Assembly: GCA_947474065.1 (NCBI GenBank) | Contig: CANJHD010000004.1 | Coordinates: forward strand, 23,791-87,790 | Direction: 5' to 3' | Origin: Planctomycetaceae bacterium | GTDB lineage: Bacteria; Planctomycetota; Phycisphaerae; Phycisphaerales; SM1A02 | DNA length: 64,000 nucleotides | Shown here: in pieces, positions 1 through 9,452 of the stretch | How positions within the stretch are numbered: the first letter of the stretch is position 1 | Layout: every line of letters starts with the position of its first letter | Program-made: the position numbers and the translations under genes | Notes under the pieces: generated by a model | What the model saw: only the letters and a program-made list of their open reading frames with translations | The model's database searches: none | Told to the model about the DNA's origin: nothing

Positions 1-118
1 CCCTGGGTGCCCCGAGGCGCCCGTTGCGTGGTGGCGCGGAGTAGCCGCCTGAATGCTTCGCCCCGAAGCGCATGCTTCCCGGACCTCATTGGCCAACTCG
101 GTCGCATGACGCCCCAAC

Positions 119-142
119 ATTTAGGGCAAATCTCCCCTAAAT
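119..142. repeat. Inverted repeat upstream of the hybrid histidine kinase
   Basis: Perfect 8-bp arms (ATTTAGGG and CCCTAAAT) are separated by 8 nt, about 120 bp before the kinase start. It could be an operator or the hairpin of an upstream terminator, but no clear T-run follows. The rest of bases 1-264 holds no convincing gene; two smaller hairpins (55-69 and 176-192) are visible. No promoter could be called with confidence. Confidence 0.35.
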
Positions 143-264
143 CATACGAAGACAGCGAACCGCCTTGACTCAGCCCCATCGATTCCCGATGGTGTTCTCG
201 TAGACATGCTGGGTTTGCCGACAACGTGCGTTGCGGGATAGGTGCCCAGCAGACTGGAGGGCAC

Positions 265-2649
265 ATGGGAACCGCTATTCGTCATCGCTTGCGACCCATT
301 GTGTTTGGAGGCATCGCCGGGCTATTAGTAGTTTCCGGTCTTGTGATGGTCGTCCGCGATCTTCGACTTGACGCGGCTCCAGAGGCAACCGGCGTTGAAC
401 TGCGGTCCACTCGTGCCGCGACCAACACCGATACTACCGATGCGCCGCAGACCGCCTTGCTTCTGCGAGATGCGACGCGTGAAACCCGCGATGAATTGAC
501 GAACGCGGTTGCTCCGATCATTCAACACACCGAACAGTTGACGCATCGCTCTGGCGTTGTTGCTGCCATGCTCCGCAACGACACTGCGCTCCTCCGACAG
601 ATTGCCAATGAAGAAATTCGCAGGACGGGGGATGTGGATGCATTGGCATTTGTAGACATCGCCGGTCGCTTGTTGGCCGTGAATTCCGTCGACACGCACG
701 GAACTCCATTTCCAGCAGCCCGCATTGAATTGCTGCTGAATCAGGACATTTCACAGCGACCGGTGGTGAGTGCCTGCCTCCATTCGGACTCGATCCTGCC
801 GATATTGGAATTTCAAACATCGTGCGAGTTCACCCGAATCTTGTGGGACTCTACCGGACTATCTGTTGCCTGCAGCGCACGAGTCATCGACGAAAGCACT
901 GGTCGCTGTGTGGGACTCGTGACCAGCCGCATGCGATTCGAACGCATTCAATCTTTGATTGAGAGCGAAGAATCACCAGGTATTGACTTGCTGATGGTTG
1001 ACCGCCAAGGCCATGCCTTGGATGAACATGTGCAGCGTGGAGAAGTTGGCATCATCATCCCCGATACCGCGCTTGCAGGCTTGGTTAGTTCGCTTGACGG
1101 ATCCGATGCACAGTGCTCCACCGTTTCGACATCCGGAAAGATGGCGTGCGCATATCCACTCCGAGGCCTGCGTACTGTCAAGGGTGGAAATGTATTTGTC
1201 ATAGGTGTAGCGCAGCCGCAGTTGATTGCCGCAGAAATTGGGCATGGGCAACTGGTGACTGCAGCAACCTCCGCCATGATCGTCGGGCTTGCAGCACTTT
1301 CGGGTGTGCTCTTGGTACAAGCCCGTAGCCAGCGTAAAGCGAGTTTGGCACTGGTGACAGCGCGCAACGATGCGGATGCCGCTAGCCGCTCAAAGACAGA
1401 ATTTCTGGCAAACATGAGTCATGAAATTCGCACCCCAATGACTGCAATCATTGGCTTTGTTGATCTTCTTGCTGACCACGGCGACGGACAACCAAATGCG
1501 CCGTCACGCGATGAGGCTGTGGAAACAATCCGTCGAAATGCTCGTCACCTGCTTTCTCTCATCAACGATGTTCTTGATCTTTCCAAGATCGAAGCCGGAC
1601 AGATGCGCATGGATCGCCAACGCGTGCGCACGCTTGACCTTGTGCAGGATGCGCTTCGTCTCATGGACGACCGCGCTCGCCAGAAGGGCCTTGCACTCCG
1701 CCTTGTCATGGATGGTGATGTGCCGGAGTCGATCAGCACGGATCCAACACGCCTGCGCCAAGTGCTCATCAATCTGCTTGGAAATGCCGTGAAGTTCACG
1801 GATCAGGGCGCGGTCACTCTCACCATGCGCCGCCCTGACGATGCGCAGGACAAACTCGTCTTCGAGATCGCCGACACCGGTATCGGCATGACTCCCGAGC
1901 AGCTTTCTCGGCTCTACCAGCCGTTCGTCCAGGCCGACAGTTCAACCACCCGCCGCTATGGCGGCACTGGACTTGGTCTTGCCATCACCCGGCGTTGCAT
2001 CGACATCATGGGCGGCACTATCTCAGCGCGCAGCGCACCTGGCAGCGGAACAACATTCTCGTTCAGCATTGATACCGGAGACCTTGCGGGGGTTCCAGCA
2101 GCTCGCCTTCGCGCCACGGAATCAAAGGAAGGAAGCGGCGTACTGCGTCTTCCATCAGCGGTACGACAGCCACTATCCGGAGTACGAGTCCTTCTCGCCG
2201 AAGATGGAATCGATAATCAACGACTCATCCGCTTCCACCTTGAACGCGCTGGCGCACACGTCGAGATCGTCGATAACGGCGCCAAGGCTGTCGAACGAGT
2301 TCAGGATTCGTCACGCCTCAATCGGCATGATGTCATTCTGATGGACATGCAGATGCCGGTCATGGACGGCTACGAGGCCGTTCGCCGCCTCACTGCGGCC
2401 GGGGAACGCATTCCGATCATCGCGCTGACCGCGCATGCCATGCCCGGCGACCGCGAGAAGTGCTTGGAGTCTGGCTGCCATGATTACCTCTGCAAGCCGG
2501 TTGATTCGCGGGCGCTGCTTGCAGCCATTCGCCACGCTATTGCCCCGGGGGCAACCGAATGCACGATGTTGCGCCGTCCGGACGGCACCGTAACCGATTC
2601 ATCGACCCGATTCCCGGATCAGTCCGCTCCACACGCAGCTGCTGGTTGA
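265..2649 (+). CDS. Hybrid sensor histidine kinase with C-terminal receiver domain
   Basis: Membrane-bound sensor kinase that would autophosphorylate on histidine and pass the phosphate to its own receiver. A first membrane segment (about residues 11-31) and a second (about 331-352) bracket a roughly 300-residue extracytoplasmic sensor region of no recognised fold, possibly Cache-like. The HisKA motif MSHEIRTP has its phospho-accepting His at 386. The HATPase follows, with an N-box near 507, DTGIGM and GGTGLGLAI. The receiver carries LMDMQMPVMDGYEA with phosphoacceptor Asp694, then the conserved CKP lysine. The ATG at 265 is preferred over the in-frame GTG at 226 because GGAGG lies 4 nt upstream and because it leaves a short N-terminus before the first helix. 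No separate HPt protein or DNA-binding response regulator is adjacent, so the output partner is unknown. Confidence 0.9.
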   Translation: MGTAIRHRLRPIVFGGIAGLLVVSGLVMVVRDLRLDAAPEATGVELRSTRAATNTDTTDAPQTALLLRDATRETRDELTNAVAPIIQHTEQLTHRSGVVAAMLRNDTALLRQIANEEIRRTGDVDALAFVDIAGRLLAVNSVDTHGTPFPAARIELLLNQDISQRPVVSACLHSDSILPILEFQTSCEFTRILWDSTGLSVACSARVIDESTGRCVGLVTSRMRFERIQSLIESEESPGIDLLMVDRQGHALDEHVQRGEVGIIIPDTALAGLVSSLDGSDAQCSTVSTSGKMACAYPLRGLRTVKGGNVFVIGVAQPQLIAAEIGHGQLVTAATSAMIVGLAALSGVLLVQARSQRKASLALVTARNDADAASRSKTEFLANMSHEIRTPMTAIIGFVDLLADHGDGQPNAPSRDEAVETIRRNARHLLSLINDVLDLSKIEAGQMRMDRQRVRTLDLVQDALRLMDDRARQKGLALRLVMDGDVPESISTDPTRLRQVLINLLGNAVKFTDQGAVTLTMRRPDDAQDKLVFEIADTGIGMTPEQLSRLYQPFVQADSSTTRRYGGTGLGLAITRRCIDIMGGTISARSAPGSGTTFSFSIDTGDLAGVPAARLRATESKEGSGVLRLPSAVRQPLSGVRVLLAEDGIDNQRLIRFHLERAGAHVEIVDNGAKAVERVQDSSRLNRHDVILMDMQMPVMDGYEAVRRLTAAGERIPIIALTAHAMPGDREKCLESGCHDYLCKPVDSRALLAAIRHAIAPGATECTMLRRPDGTVTDSSTRFPDQSAPHAAAG

Positions 2650-2699
2650 TGCGATCTCGTGGTTGACCGCAACGCAGTGGAATCACTAGCCTGTCACGC

Positions 2700-3566
2700 A
2701 TGGCTACCCCACATCGCCTTCGACGACTCGCGATCATCATTGCGGCTTCGTTCCTGTCATTCCTTGTAATCGCATGGTTTGCGCGGGACATGATTGCCGC
2801 GTCGGTAGCGCGCAGTGTTGCCACGCGATTGCTCGGCGTGGAAGTAGAGATCGATTCAGTACACATTGATGTCTTTGGCTTGGCCGTGGAAGTAAACGGC
2901 CTGCGTGTTGCCAACCCCGCAGGTTGGGGAACACCACTTCTATTGAACGCGGGTCATATCGCGGTACGCGTCTCCGGCGAAAGCAGTAGTCAGAAACTCA
3001 TCGTGGAAAGCGTGGAACTCAGCACAGTATCCATCTGGTTCATCCGCGATGGCGACAAGAACAATGTTGCGGATGTGGTCGCCAATCTCTCTAAATCAGA
3101 TGGGCCGAAAGCTAAACCAACCGACCCAAAGTCAGCGCCTGGAATGGACCTCTTGATCCAGTTGCTGGTACTTGAAGACGTCAACGTCTACTACACCGAG
3201 CGTTCAAAGATCGTTGGCAACATCCCCGTAGCCGTTCATCTCAAGCACGTTGAGGCGAAGAACATTGATGGAAAGACGGCCGGCTCAGGCCTTGCGGACC
3301 AATTGGTCGGGCAGGTCTTTGAAGCCGTCATGGTGGCCGTCGTGGCTGAAGCCGGCAACAACCTGCCGGCGGTGCTGCGCGACCCCATCAACGGGGCGGT
3401 TCGGTCCGGCGGACGGATTGGGGCGTCGGCGATCAACATGATTGGCGACGCGGCATCCAAAGGCGGCGGCGCCGTCGAGGGGCTGCTGCACGGCATTGGG
3501 GATGCCTTTGGCGGGGGCAAGAAGGACGGCGATGGGAAACCAGGAAGCAAGAGCGGCAGCAAGTGA
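2700..3566 (+). CDS. Membrane-anchored AsmA/DUF748-like protein
   Basis: A 288-residue protein with one N-terminal membrane segment (about residues 9-28). The following region (ASVARSVATRLLG, then VDSVHIDVFGLAVEVNGLRVANPAGWG-like text) resembles the start of AsmA/DUF748 family proteins, which span or line the periplasm and are linked to envelope lipid handling. It is much shorter than typical AsmA proteins. The C-terminus (about residues 225-288) is rich in Gly, Lys and Ser and probably disordered. It lies 50 bp downstream of the histidine kinase on the same strand and could be co-transcribed. The family assignment rests on the N-terminal pattern only. Confidence 0.6.
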   Translation: MATPHRLRRLAIIIAASFLSFLVIAWFARDMIAASVARSVATRLLGVEVEIDSVHIDVFGLAVEVNGLRVANPAGWGTPLLLNAGHIAVRVSGESSSQKLIVESVELSTVSIWFIRDGDKNNVADVVANLSKSDGPKAKPTDPKSAPGMDLLIQLLVLEDVNVYYTERSKIVGNIPVAVHLKHVEAKNIDGKTAGSGLADQLVGQVFEAVMVAVVAEAGNNLPAVLRDPINGAVRSGGRIGASAINMIGDAASKGGGAVEGLLHGIGDAFGGGKKDGDGKPGSKSGSK

Positions 3567-3665
3567 CGGCAGGCAGAAGGTAACCGACCAGACCTGCGCG
3601 TTCACTCAAGCATTCTGTCACATTCCGCCGATATCCGAGCAGCCACCAACCTTTAGGAGAATGCC

Positions 3666-4421
3666 ATGCGCACGGACTCGCGCTTCGTCATCGGAACTGC
3701 CATCGCCACCCTGCTCTGTGGCTGCGACGCACCCACAATGCAGTCGCGGATCACTGACTCGATCGGCACGCTCTCCCGCGTGCAGTCGTCGCCAAACCCC
3801 GTTGACTCCGAGATCTTCCGCGGCGCGCGCGGTATCGCCATTGTTGACGAGACTCAAGCTGGACTAGTGATCAGCGGCGCTGGCGGCGAGGGCCTCTTGC
3901 TCCGACGCACTGCTACTGGGTGGTCGGCACCATGCGCAATCAAGGTTGAAGGATTCGGCGTCGGCCTGACCATCGGTGGTGAAGGTCGCAGTGTTGTCAT
4001 CGTATTTTCAAACGATGCTGCCCTCGATCAATTCGTTGCTGACGGCAGTTACTTCCTAGCACAGGCTCAGGGCACATTCGGCGATTCTTATGGACGCACA
4101 AGCGATCCAGTGCAGAAGCACGAGCAAGTGCGCGTCTGGGCTGTCGCCGGCGGGGTCTACGGAACCTGCGCTCTCGGCAGCATTGGATTCAAGATGGATC
4201 ACGAAGCAAATGTTGCCGCGTACGGCGCCGACATCACCGAGTGGGACATTCTGGACGGGAAAGCAACGGCACCAGTGGGTCATTCGGCGCTCGCTACGCG
4301 TATTGATCGAATCACAACACCAGTTGAAATTGGACCAAAGCAGCGCATGCACACCGAGGCAACGCCTGCGGAAGCGGAAACTGCCGGCAAGTCCAAGGCG
4401 TCATCTGTGCAAGGCGACTGA
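3666..4421 (+). CDS. SYLF-domain (YSC84-like) lipoprotein
   Basis: 251 residues. An N-terminal signal with a Cys at position 20 (LLCGC) suggests a lipoprotein, although Cys at the -2 position is atypical. The body carries the SYLF pattern: RGARGIAIV, the Gly-rich AGLVISGAGGEGLLL, then VGLTIGGEGRSVVIVF. SYLF proteins bind lipids (phosphoinositides in eukaryotes); in bacteria they are exported proteins of unclear role. AGGAGA sits just upstream of the start; an ATG 5 bp earlier (3661) is out of frame. The last 21 bp overlap the 3' end of the convergent hydrolase gene. Confidence 0.75.
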   Translation: MRTDSRFVIGTAIATLLCGCDAPTMQSRITDSIGTLSRVQSSPNPVDSEIFRGARGIAIVDETQAGLVISGAGGEGLLLRRTATGWSAPCAIKVEGFGVGLTIGGEGRSVVIVFSNDAALDQFVADGSYFLAQAQGTFGDSYGRTSDPVQKHEQVRVWAVAGGVYGTCALGSIGFKMDHEANVAAYGADITEWDILDGKATAPVGHSALATRIDRITTPVEIGPKQRMHTEATPAEAETAGKSKASSVQGD

Positions 4422-5408
4422 GGCGCGCTCAAAGCCAGCCCAATCCATGAAATCGCGCATGGAACGCACCGTGCCAACGAAGTCATCGCTAAATACGACG
4501 TGACCTGCTCCGGGGAGCAGCGCAGTGCGGGCGTTTGGTATTTCCGATGCAAAGACGCTCAGCATGGACGGATCGGTTACCGCGTCTGCGGTTCCGTACA
4601 CCACCAAGGTCGGCGCTCCAACCGCGCCCATCCGCCCGCGCAATCCATTGCTCAGGAACGGCTTGATGGCCTCCACAATCAGTAGCGTCTGTGGCCGACG
4701 TGCAATCGCCGTCTCTGCGAACCAGCGTCGAAATGGCGCTGGAACTGATGGTGGCCGCGCAAAGACGGAAGTCAACACGCGATCGAAGTCCTCGACGCTG
4801 GCAATGTCCAATGGGTTGGCACCTTCAGCAACGCGGCGCATGAAGTCATTGACAACCGGCGCCTTCACACCTGCAGGCGAGAGCATGATCAGGCCGTCGA
4901 CACGTTCCGGAGATTCGATCGCCATCTCGCACCCAATCGCAGCGCCCATCGACGTACCGACGACCGTCGCGTGCGGAACTTTCAATGCAGCCATGAACGA
5001 TGCAACTGAACGGGCGTAGAACTCACCGTCGTGCACTTCACCCGTGTGGAACGCATGGTCGCCGAATCCAGGCATGTCCGGAGCAATGGTGTGCCAACCG
5101 TCCGCAGCAAACACTGCGGCGAGTGACATCATCGCCTCCTTACTCGTACCGAATCCATGCAGAAACAATAGAACGGGACCATCCGCCGGCCCAGCTTCCA
5201 AGTATGGCCACTGATGGCCATCGACAGTGATATCGCGTGATGCAATACCAAGCTGCATAAGTGCAACTTGGCGCAACGGAATGACAATGACACGCGGATC
5301 GATCCACCACCCGTAGGCAGCAACTGCTAGGACCACTAAAGAAAAGCTCGCCGTAATGACGACTGCGCGACGGAGCCACTTACGAACCAACCCCACCGAT
5401 CGATTCAC
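4401..5408 (-). CDS. Alpha/beta hydrolase, membrane-anchored
   Basis: 335 residues. A hydrophobic N-terminal segment (about residues 14-33) suggests export or membrane anchoring with the hydrolase domain outside. The fold markers are LFLHGFGTSKEA (oxyanion-hole strand), the nucleophile elbow VGTSMGAAIG (Ser in G-T-S-M-G), and a C-terminal His in GAGHVVFSDD. The substrate cannot be told from sequence. The GTG start overlaps the stop of the upstream TPR gene (GTGA), so it is translationally coupled to the secretin-TPR-hydrolase unit. That is an odd partner for a pilus/secretion locus: it might be a cargo or a cell-envelope enzyme. Its 3' end overlaps the SYLF gene. Confidence 0.85.
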   Translation of the reverse strand: MNRSVGLVRKWLRRAVVITASFSLVVLAVAAYGWWIDPRVIVIPLRQVALMQLGIASRDITVDGHQWPYLEAGPADGPVLLFLHGFGTSKEAMMSLAAVFAADGWHTIAPDMPGFGDHAFHTGEVHDGEFYARSVASFMAALKVPHATVVGTSMGAAIGCEMAIESPERVDGLIMLSPAGVKAPVVNDFMRRVAEGANPLDIASVEDFDRVLTSVFARPPSVPAPFRRWFAETAIARRPQTLLIVEAIKPFLSNGLRGRMGAVGAPTLVVYGTADAVTDPSMLSVFASEIPNARTALLPGAGHVVFSDDFVGTVRSMRDFMDWAGFERASVALHR

Positions 5409-6565
5409 GGCGCCTCGCTACGAATCGCGCCTGCAGCAGCGCGGATCGGTGCAGCCTTATCCGCTCCGCTCTTGATGGCGCTGACGGTGGTCAGAAGCTT
5501 CTGCGCAACGGCACGTTCTGGCTCGCGGGCAACTGCTTGCTCAAACATGGCGAGCGACTCATCCAAGTGACCTGCGTTGTGCGCACTCGCGCCGAGGAAC
5601 ATGTAGCCGTCTGCCATTTCTGGGTGTCGGCGCACCAAATCTTCGCCGCATTCACGCAGCCGTCCCCAATCACCAATGCGCCACGCAGCGTGACCCAAGA
5701 GCAGCACGGTGCGACCATGCGGATCATTGTCGTCGTGAATTGCCAGCAAGATGTCGCGGGCTTCTTGTGGACGACTGACCAAAATCAGGTTTCGCGCCTT
5801 CAAGCGCGCCAGATCGGGGCGACCAATGCGGGACGCCAACACCGGATCCTCAAGCGCTGCAATCGAGCCGTTCCAATCGCCCTTGGAGTAGCGAGCAAAT
5901 GCCAACTCCTCAATCAATTCCGGCGATGCGGTCTCGCGCATGGAAACTCGCTCAAGCAACTGCGCGCACCGATCATCATCGCCGCGCATCTTGGCAACAT
6001 CAGCGCGGAGGCGATCAATCACTGGACTGAATTCAAACTTCTTCTCGATAGCGGTTAGGCGCGCATCGGCTTCGTCGTTGCGACCCATCAGAGTCAGCAT
6101 TTCAACCTCCGCGGCCACAAAGTGAATCTTGGTTGGCTCCAACTCAGCAGCCTTGGCATATGACTCAAGCGCTTTGTCGTTTTCACGCCAGCGCTGATAG
6201 ACGATTCCCAAGAAGTAATACGGCTCCGGCTTTTTCGGATCAAGTTCCACGGCTGCTTGGAACGCATCGCGCGACTCATCGATGCGTGTCATCTCATGAA
6301 GAATGCGACCGCGCAACAGTTGGTACGAAGACTCCTTCGGAAAGCGCGCGATGGCTCGATCGATATGCCCAAGCGCTGGCTCGAACTGCCCCGACTGGAA
6401 TGACTGGCGGGCTTGGTCATAGGCAATCTGTGCACCAGCACGGTCATACCGACCACGCGCCTCATTTCGAACCTGCTGCGAACGCGGGGTTCCGCAACCC
6501 CCCACAAACAGCGTAGTGGCTGCCAATGAACCAGCAAGAATGCAGTTAATAATTGGACGGTTCAT
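5405..6565 (-). CDS. TPR-repeat lipoprotein next to secretin (pilotin-like candidate)
   Basis: 386 residues with a lipoprotein signal (V-G-G-C, Cys24), so probably anchored in the outer membrane. The remainder is a run of tetratricopeptide repeats: ALGHIDRAIARFPKE, SRDAFQAAVELDPKK, ALESYAKAAELEPTK and similar helices to about residue 370. TPR lipoproteins of this kind (PilF/PilW type) help secretins insert and oligomerise in type IV pilus systems. The start overlaps the secretin stop (ATGA), which supports a joint function. The pilotin role is inferred from family and position. Confidence 0.8.
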   Translation of the reverse strand: MNRPIINCILAGSLAATTLFVGGCGTPRSQQVRNEARGRYDRAGAQIAYDQARQSFQSGQFEPALGHIDRAIARFPKESSYQLLRGRILHEMTRIDESRDAFQAAVELDPKKPEPYYFLGIVYQRWRENDKALESYAKAAELEPTKIHFVAAEVEMLTLMGRNDEADARLTAIEKKFEFSPVIDRLRADVAKMRGDDDRCAQLLERVSMRETASPELIEELAFARYSKGDWNGSIAALEDPVLASRIGRPDLARLKARNLILVSRPQEARDILLAIHDDNDPHGRTVLLLGHAAWRIGDWGRLRECGEDLVRRHPEMADGYMFLGASAHNAGHLDESLAMFEQAVAREPERAVAQKLLTTVSAIKSGADKAAPIRAAAGAIRSEAP

Positions 6566-8853
6566 TGATTCGGCTCCTGTGCTGGGCGCGAAGACTTCTC
6601 GCGTCCGGATTCGCGCGGCAACACCGGCGCATCAAGATCCGGAAGTGGAAGTGGATCAAACGGCGAATAGTCGTCGTCTACTGTTGGCGGAATATCCTTT
6701 TTCAAGTCCTCTGGCTTGGGCGGAGTGACCCAGCCCTTGGCGTACTTGAAGGTGTCAGAGAGCGGAACGCCATTGAACGGCTGCCGCTGTGTTGGATCAA
6801 GGAGGTCAATGGCATCAAGTTCCGTGCGGAACTGATCCTTGTGATCAGTGCGAATCGCTTCACGCAAGGCCATCATGGACGTCGAATTCTTCTGCGTCCG
6901 CAGAGCCTGGTCCACGTAGTAAAGCGCGGTAGAACGGTCGCCTTCCTTCCACGCCTCAAGCGCCTGCAATTGATAATTGCCCGCAAGGTGCGATTCTGAG
7001 AATGGCAGCAAGCCCGCTCGCGCACCCACTCTCGCTGCCTCTGATGTTCGAAGCGCCATATCGCCGGCCTTATAGTCCTGCGCGTCTTCCACAACCGTCG
7101 GAGTGATGAGGAAGATGATCTCCTGCTTGATCATCTTGCTCGATGCACCACTGAATGCACCTGGAATCAAGTCGCCAAGCCCTGGAATCTGTCGGTTTGT
7201 TACTTCGGTCTGTTCTTTGAAGAGTCCGCCGAGGATGATCGTCTGGCCGCTCTTCACGCGAACATTGGTTCGCAACTCCTGCGAGATTTCGTCGGGAACC
7301 GTGGCCTTGCCACCGCCTGCGGCGTCGATGTCCTTGATTCGTGCAGTACTCACCTGCGGCGCAAGTTCAAGGCGAACCATGCCATCCGGTGACACGAATG
7401 GACGGAAGATCAGCTTCACACCAACATCGAGGTACTTCACTTCCTGCGTGGTGCTGGTCTGCGTTTGCGTCGTCGAGAGGTATGCAATCCGCTCGCCAAT
7501 CAGAACCTGCGCGCGCTGCCGATTGAGCACCGTCACCGTCGGCCGAGCCAGCACTGTGGTGTCCACCACTTGATCGAGCATCTGCAAGAAGATCGCCACG
7601 TCATTGGTCATCACACCCACTTTGGCGGTCGGCGGCGGTGCACCAGTTGCTGACGGATAGAGCGACGCCTGCGAAGCCGTCGACGGAGTTGATGGCTTTA
7701 GTAGACCACTCTTCACATCATCGAACGCAAGCAGAGGCGATGTAACGCTCGAGAAATCAATGTTGCCAACCACTGAGATGTCCAAGCCAAATGCTGTCTC
7801 ATCAGTGAGATTCACTGTGAGAATGGTGGCCTCGACGCGCACTTGCTTCGGTGGCGTGTCAAGTTCAGCGATGAGGGCCTTAACCTGTTCGATGTTCTCT
7901 GGAAAGTCGTTGACCATCACCTTTGCGGAGAATGCAAAGCTGTCTGCTCCACCATTTTCTACGGTTGGCTGATAGCCCGGCTCCACTTTTCCGAGCGCAA
8001 CTGCAGAACCGCCCTCGGTCAGGATCGGCTTCACAAACGCAATGGCGTCGTCGGCAGAGAGGAACTGCAATGTAAAGACTCGCGCCTGACGATTGCGTTC
8101 GGCGTCTACTTCACCTTGGGTCTTCACATAGATGAAGTCGCCCTCCCGGCGCCACGCGAGACCGTTGACATTCAAGATCGCATTGAGTGCGTCTTCAAGC
8201 GGAACGTCATACAGGTTGACTGTGACGACGCCGCGCACCTTGTCGCTCGCCACAATGTTCTGGCGCGCCTTGATAGAAATAAGTTCAAGCAACTTGGAAA
8301 CATCAATCGCCTGCGCGCTCAGTGAGAATCGACCTTCACTGGTGACGTCAACCTTCGCATCGGGCTTGTGGTTTGCGGCTGCGGCAGTCGCTTGACCTGA
8401 GGGCGTTCCAGGCGCGACGGGTGAATCTGGAACTGGCGGACGACCGCCCGGACCTGTCAGCGGAGTAGAAACGCCGCCCTGCCCAGCATTAGGACCGGGG
8501 ACGCCCCACACTGCGGGTTTGATTTCAGCAGTTGGGTCGGAACCGGGATCATCCGTTGGCGTTGGTGCCGATGCGGCCTGAGATGCTGCGGTCTTTGCAG
8601 CACCAACTACAGCAGCGCCCTTGACAGAAATTGATGTTGCGGGTGCGACTGCAGGCGATTTCGCGGGCGTGCTGCTCGGTGTCGCACTTGGTGCAGTGCT
8701 CGGCGCGGCGCCCGGCGCACTGCCCGCTACTCCAGATGCGGGAGACTGCGCGCGCGCTATCGCCGCCACGGCGAGAGTCGTGCCGATTGCGGCGCACCAC
8801 GCCGATCGCGCAAGAGGAGATGCTGGTGATGTGTTGTCGTTCGGTGTTGCCAT
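6562..8853 (-). CDS. gspD: Secretin (GspD/PilQ family) outer-membrane channel
   Basis: 763 residues; forms the outer-membrane gate of a type II secretion or type IV pilus machine. After a signal-like segment comes a long Ala/Pro/Thr linker (to about residue 150). An STN/N0-like domain follows (AIDVSKLLELISIKARQN), then an N1-type domain (FTLQFLSADDAIAFVKPIL), then the secretin core with VPDEISQELRTNVRVKSGQ and the signature GGLFKEQTEVTNRQIPGLGDLP-like stretch. It ends with LITPTVVED and a TPR-like, Pro-rich tail. The ATG at 8853 has GGAG 8 nt upstream and is preferred over a TTG at 8886. It is downstream of the minor pilin genes and coupled to the TPR lipoprotein. Confidence 0.92.
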   Translation of the reverse strand: MATPNDNTSPASPLARSAWCAAIGTTLAVAAIARAQSPASGVAGSAPGAAPSTAPSATPSSTPAKSPAVAPATSISVKGAAVVGAAKTAASQAASAPTPTDDPGSDPTAEIKPAVWGVPGPNAGQGGVSTPLTGPGGRPPVPDSPVAPGTPSGQATAAAANHKPDAKVDVTSEGRFSLSAQAIDVSKLLELISIKARQNIVASDKVRGVVTVNLYDVPLEDALNAILNVNGLAWRREGDFIYVKTQGEVDAERNRQARVFTLQFLSADDAIAFVKPILTEGGSAVALGKVEPGYQPTVENGGADSFAFSAKVMVNDFPENIEQVKALIAELDTPPKQVRVEATILTVNLTDETAFGLDISVVGNIDFSSVTSPLLAFDDVKSGLLKPSTPSTASQASLYPSATGAPPPTAKVGVMTNDVAIFLQMLDQVVDTTVLARPTVTVLNRQRAQVLIGERIAYLSTTQTQTSTTQEVKYLDVGVKLIFRPFVSPDGMVRLELAPQVSTARIKDIDAAGGGKATVPDEISQELRTNVRVKSGQTIILGGLFKEQTEVTNRQIPGLGDLIPGAFSGASSKMIKQEIIFLITPTVVEDAQDYKAGDMALRTSEAARVGARAGLLPFSESHLAGNYQLQALEAWKEGDRSTALYYVDQALRTQKNSTSMMALREAIRTDHKDQFRTELDAIDLLDPTQRQPFNGVPLSDTFKYAKGWVTPPKPEDLKKDIPPTVDDDYSPFDPLPLPDLDAPVLPRESGREKSSRPAQEPNQ

Positions 8854-8957
8854 AGGTGCGCTCCATCGGGCGAAACATCCCGCCAACGCACTGATAGGAA
8901 ATCAGGCGTGTCTTTACATGTGATCGGCCTTCATGGGGTCCGAACTCTTGTCGATCG

Positions 8958-9452
8958 TCAATGTGACTGATAAGTAACGGTCAAGTCCCCGGTAAAGGGG
9001 TCAAGAACTACGCGGGCTCGTTCGGGACCGTCTGTATTGGACACATACACCGTTGGCACGGGATCCATAACACCGCCGAAGGGACCAAAGGTGATGTCGC
9101 GAGAAGCACTCGAGGTAATCACTACGCCGGCAGCAACCTCTGCCTTGCCACTCCCAAATGTCGTGCGTAATGGGCCATTTGGACCAGTCAGTGCTGTGTC
9201 GGGGGCGCTTGCGTGTGCGAGGTGGTAACTGCCGCCATTGACAGCTATCCGCAGCAATACCGGATCTGCTGGCGTGGAAAGCGCGACACTCCGCGCGTAT
9301 CCAAGATCAGCCTCAAGCTGGCGGACGCCCGCATCAACGCGCTCGTAGCGACTGCCACCAAACATATCAACTGCCAATCCCGCCATGACGCCAATGATGG
9401 CCGCCGTGATAAGCATCTCAATCAGCGTGAACGCACGACGATGAATATTCAT
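8958..9452 (-). CDS. GspH-like minor pseudopilin
   Basis: 164 residues with a type III signal: positively charged MNIHRRA, then FTLIEMLITAAIIGVMAGLAVD, with the conserved Glu5 after the cleavage point. The residue before Phe is Ala rather than the usual Gly, which prepilin peptidases tolerate less often. The C-terminal part is beta-rich (ITFGPFGGVMDPVPTVYVSN), as in GspH/FimT. Its start overlaps the stop of the PilX-like gene (ATGA). It would form part of the initiating tip of the pseudopilus. Confidence 0.8.
   Translation of the reverse strand: MNIHRRAFTLIEMLITAAIIGVMAGLAVDMFGGSRYERVDAGVRQLEADLGYARSVALSTPADPVLLRIAVNGGSYHLAHASAPDTALTGPNGPLRTTFGSGKAEVAAGVVITSSASRDITFGPFGGVMDPVPTVYVSNTDGPERARVVLDPFTGDLTVTYQSH

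Noticed and set aside
165..193. TTGACT with a GATGGT 17 bp later as a promoter for the hybrid kinase
   Set aside because: The -10 match is only three of six bases, so the call would be arbitrary.
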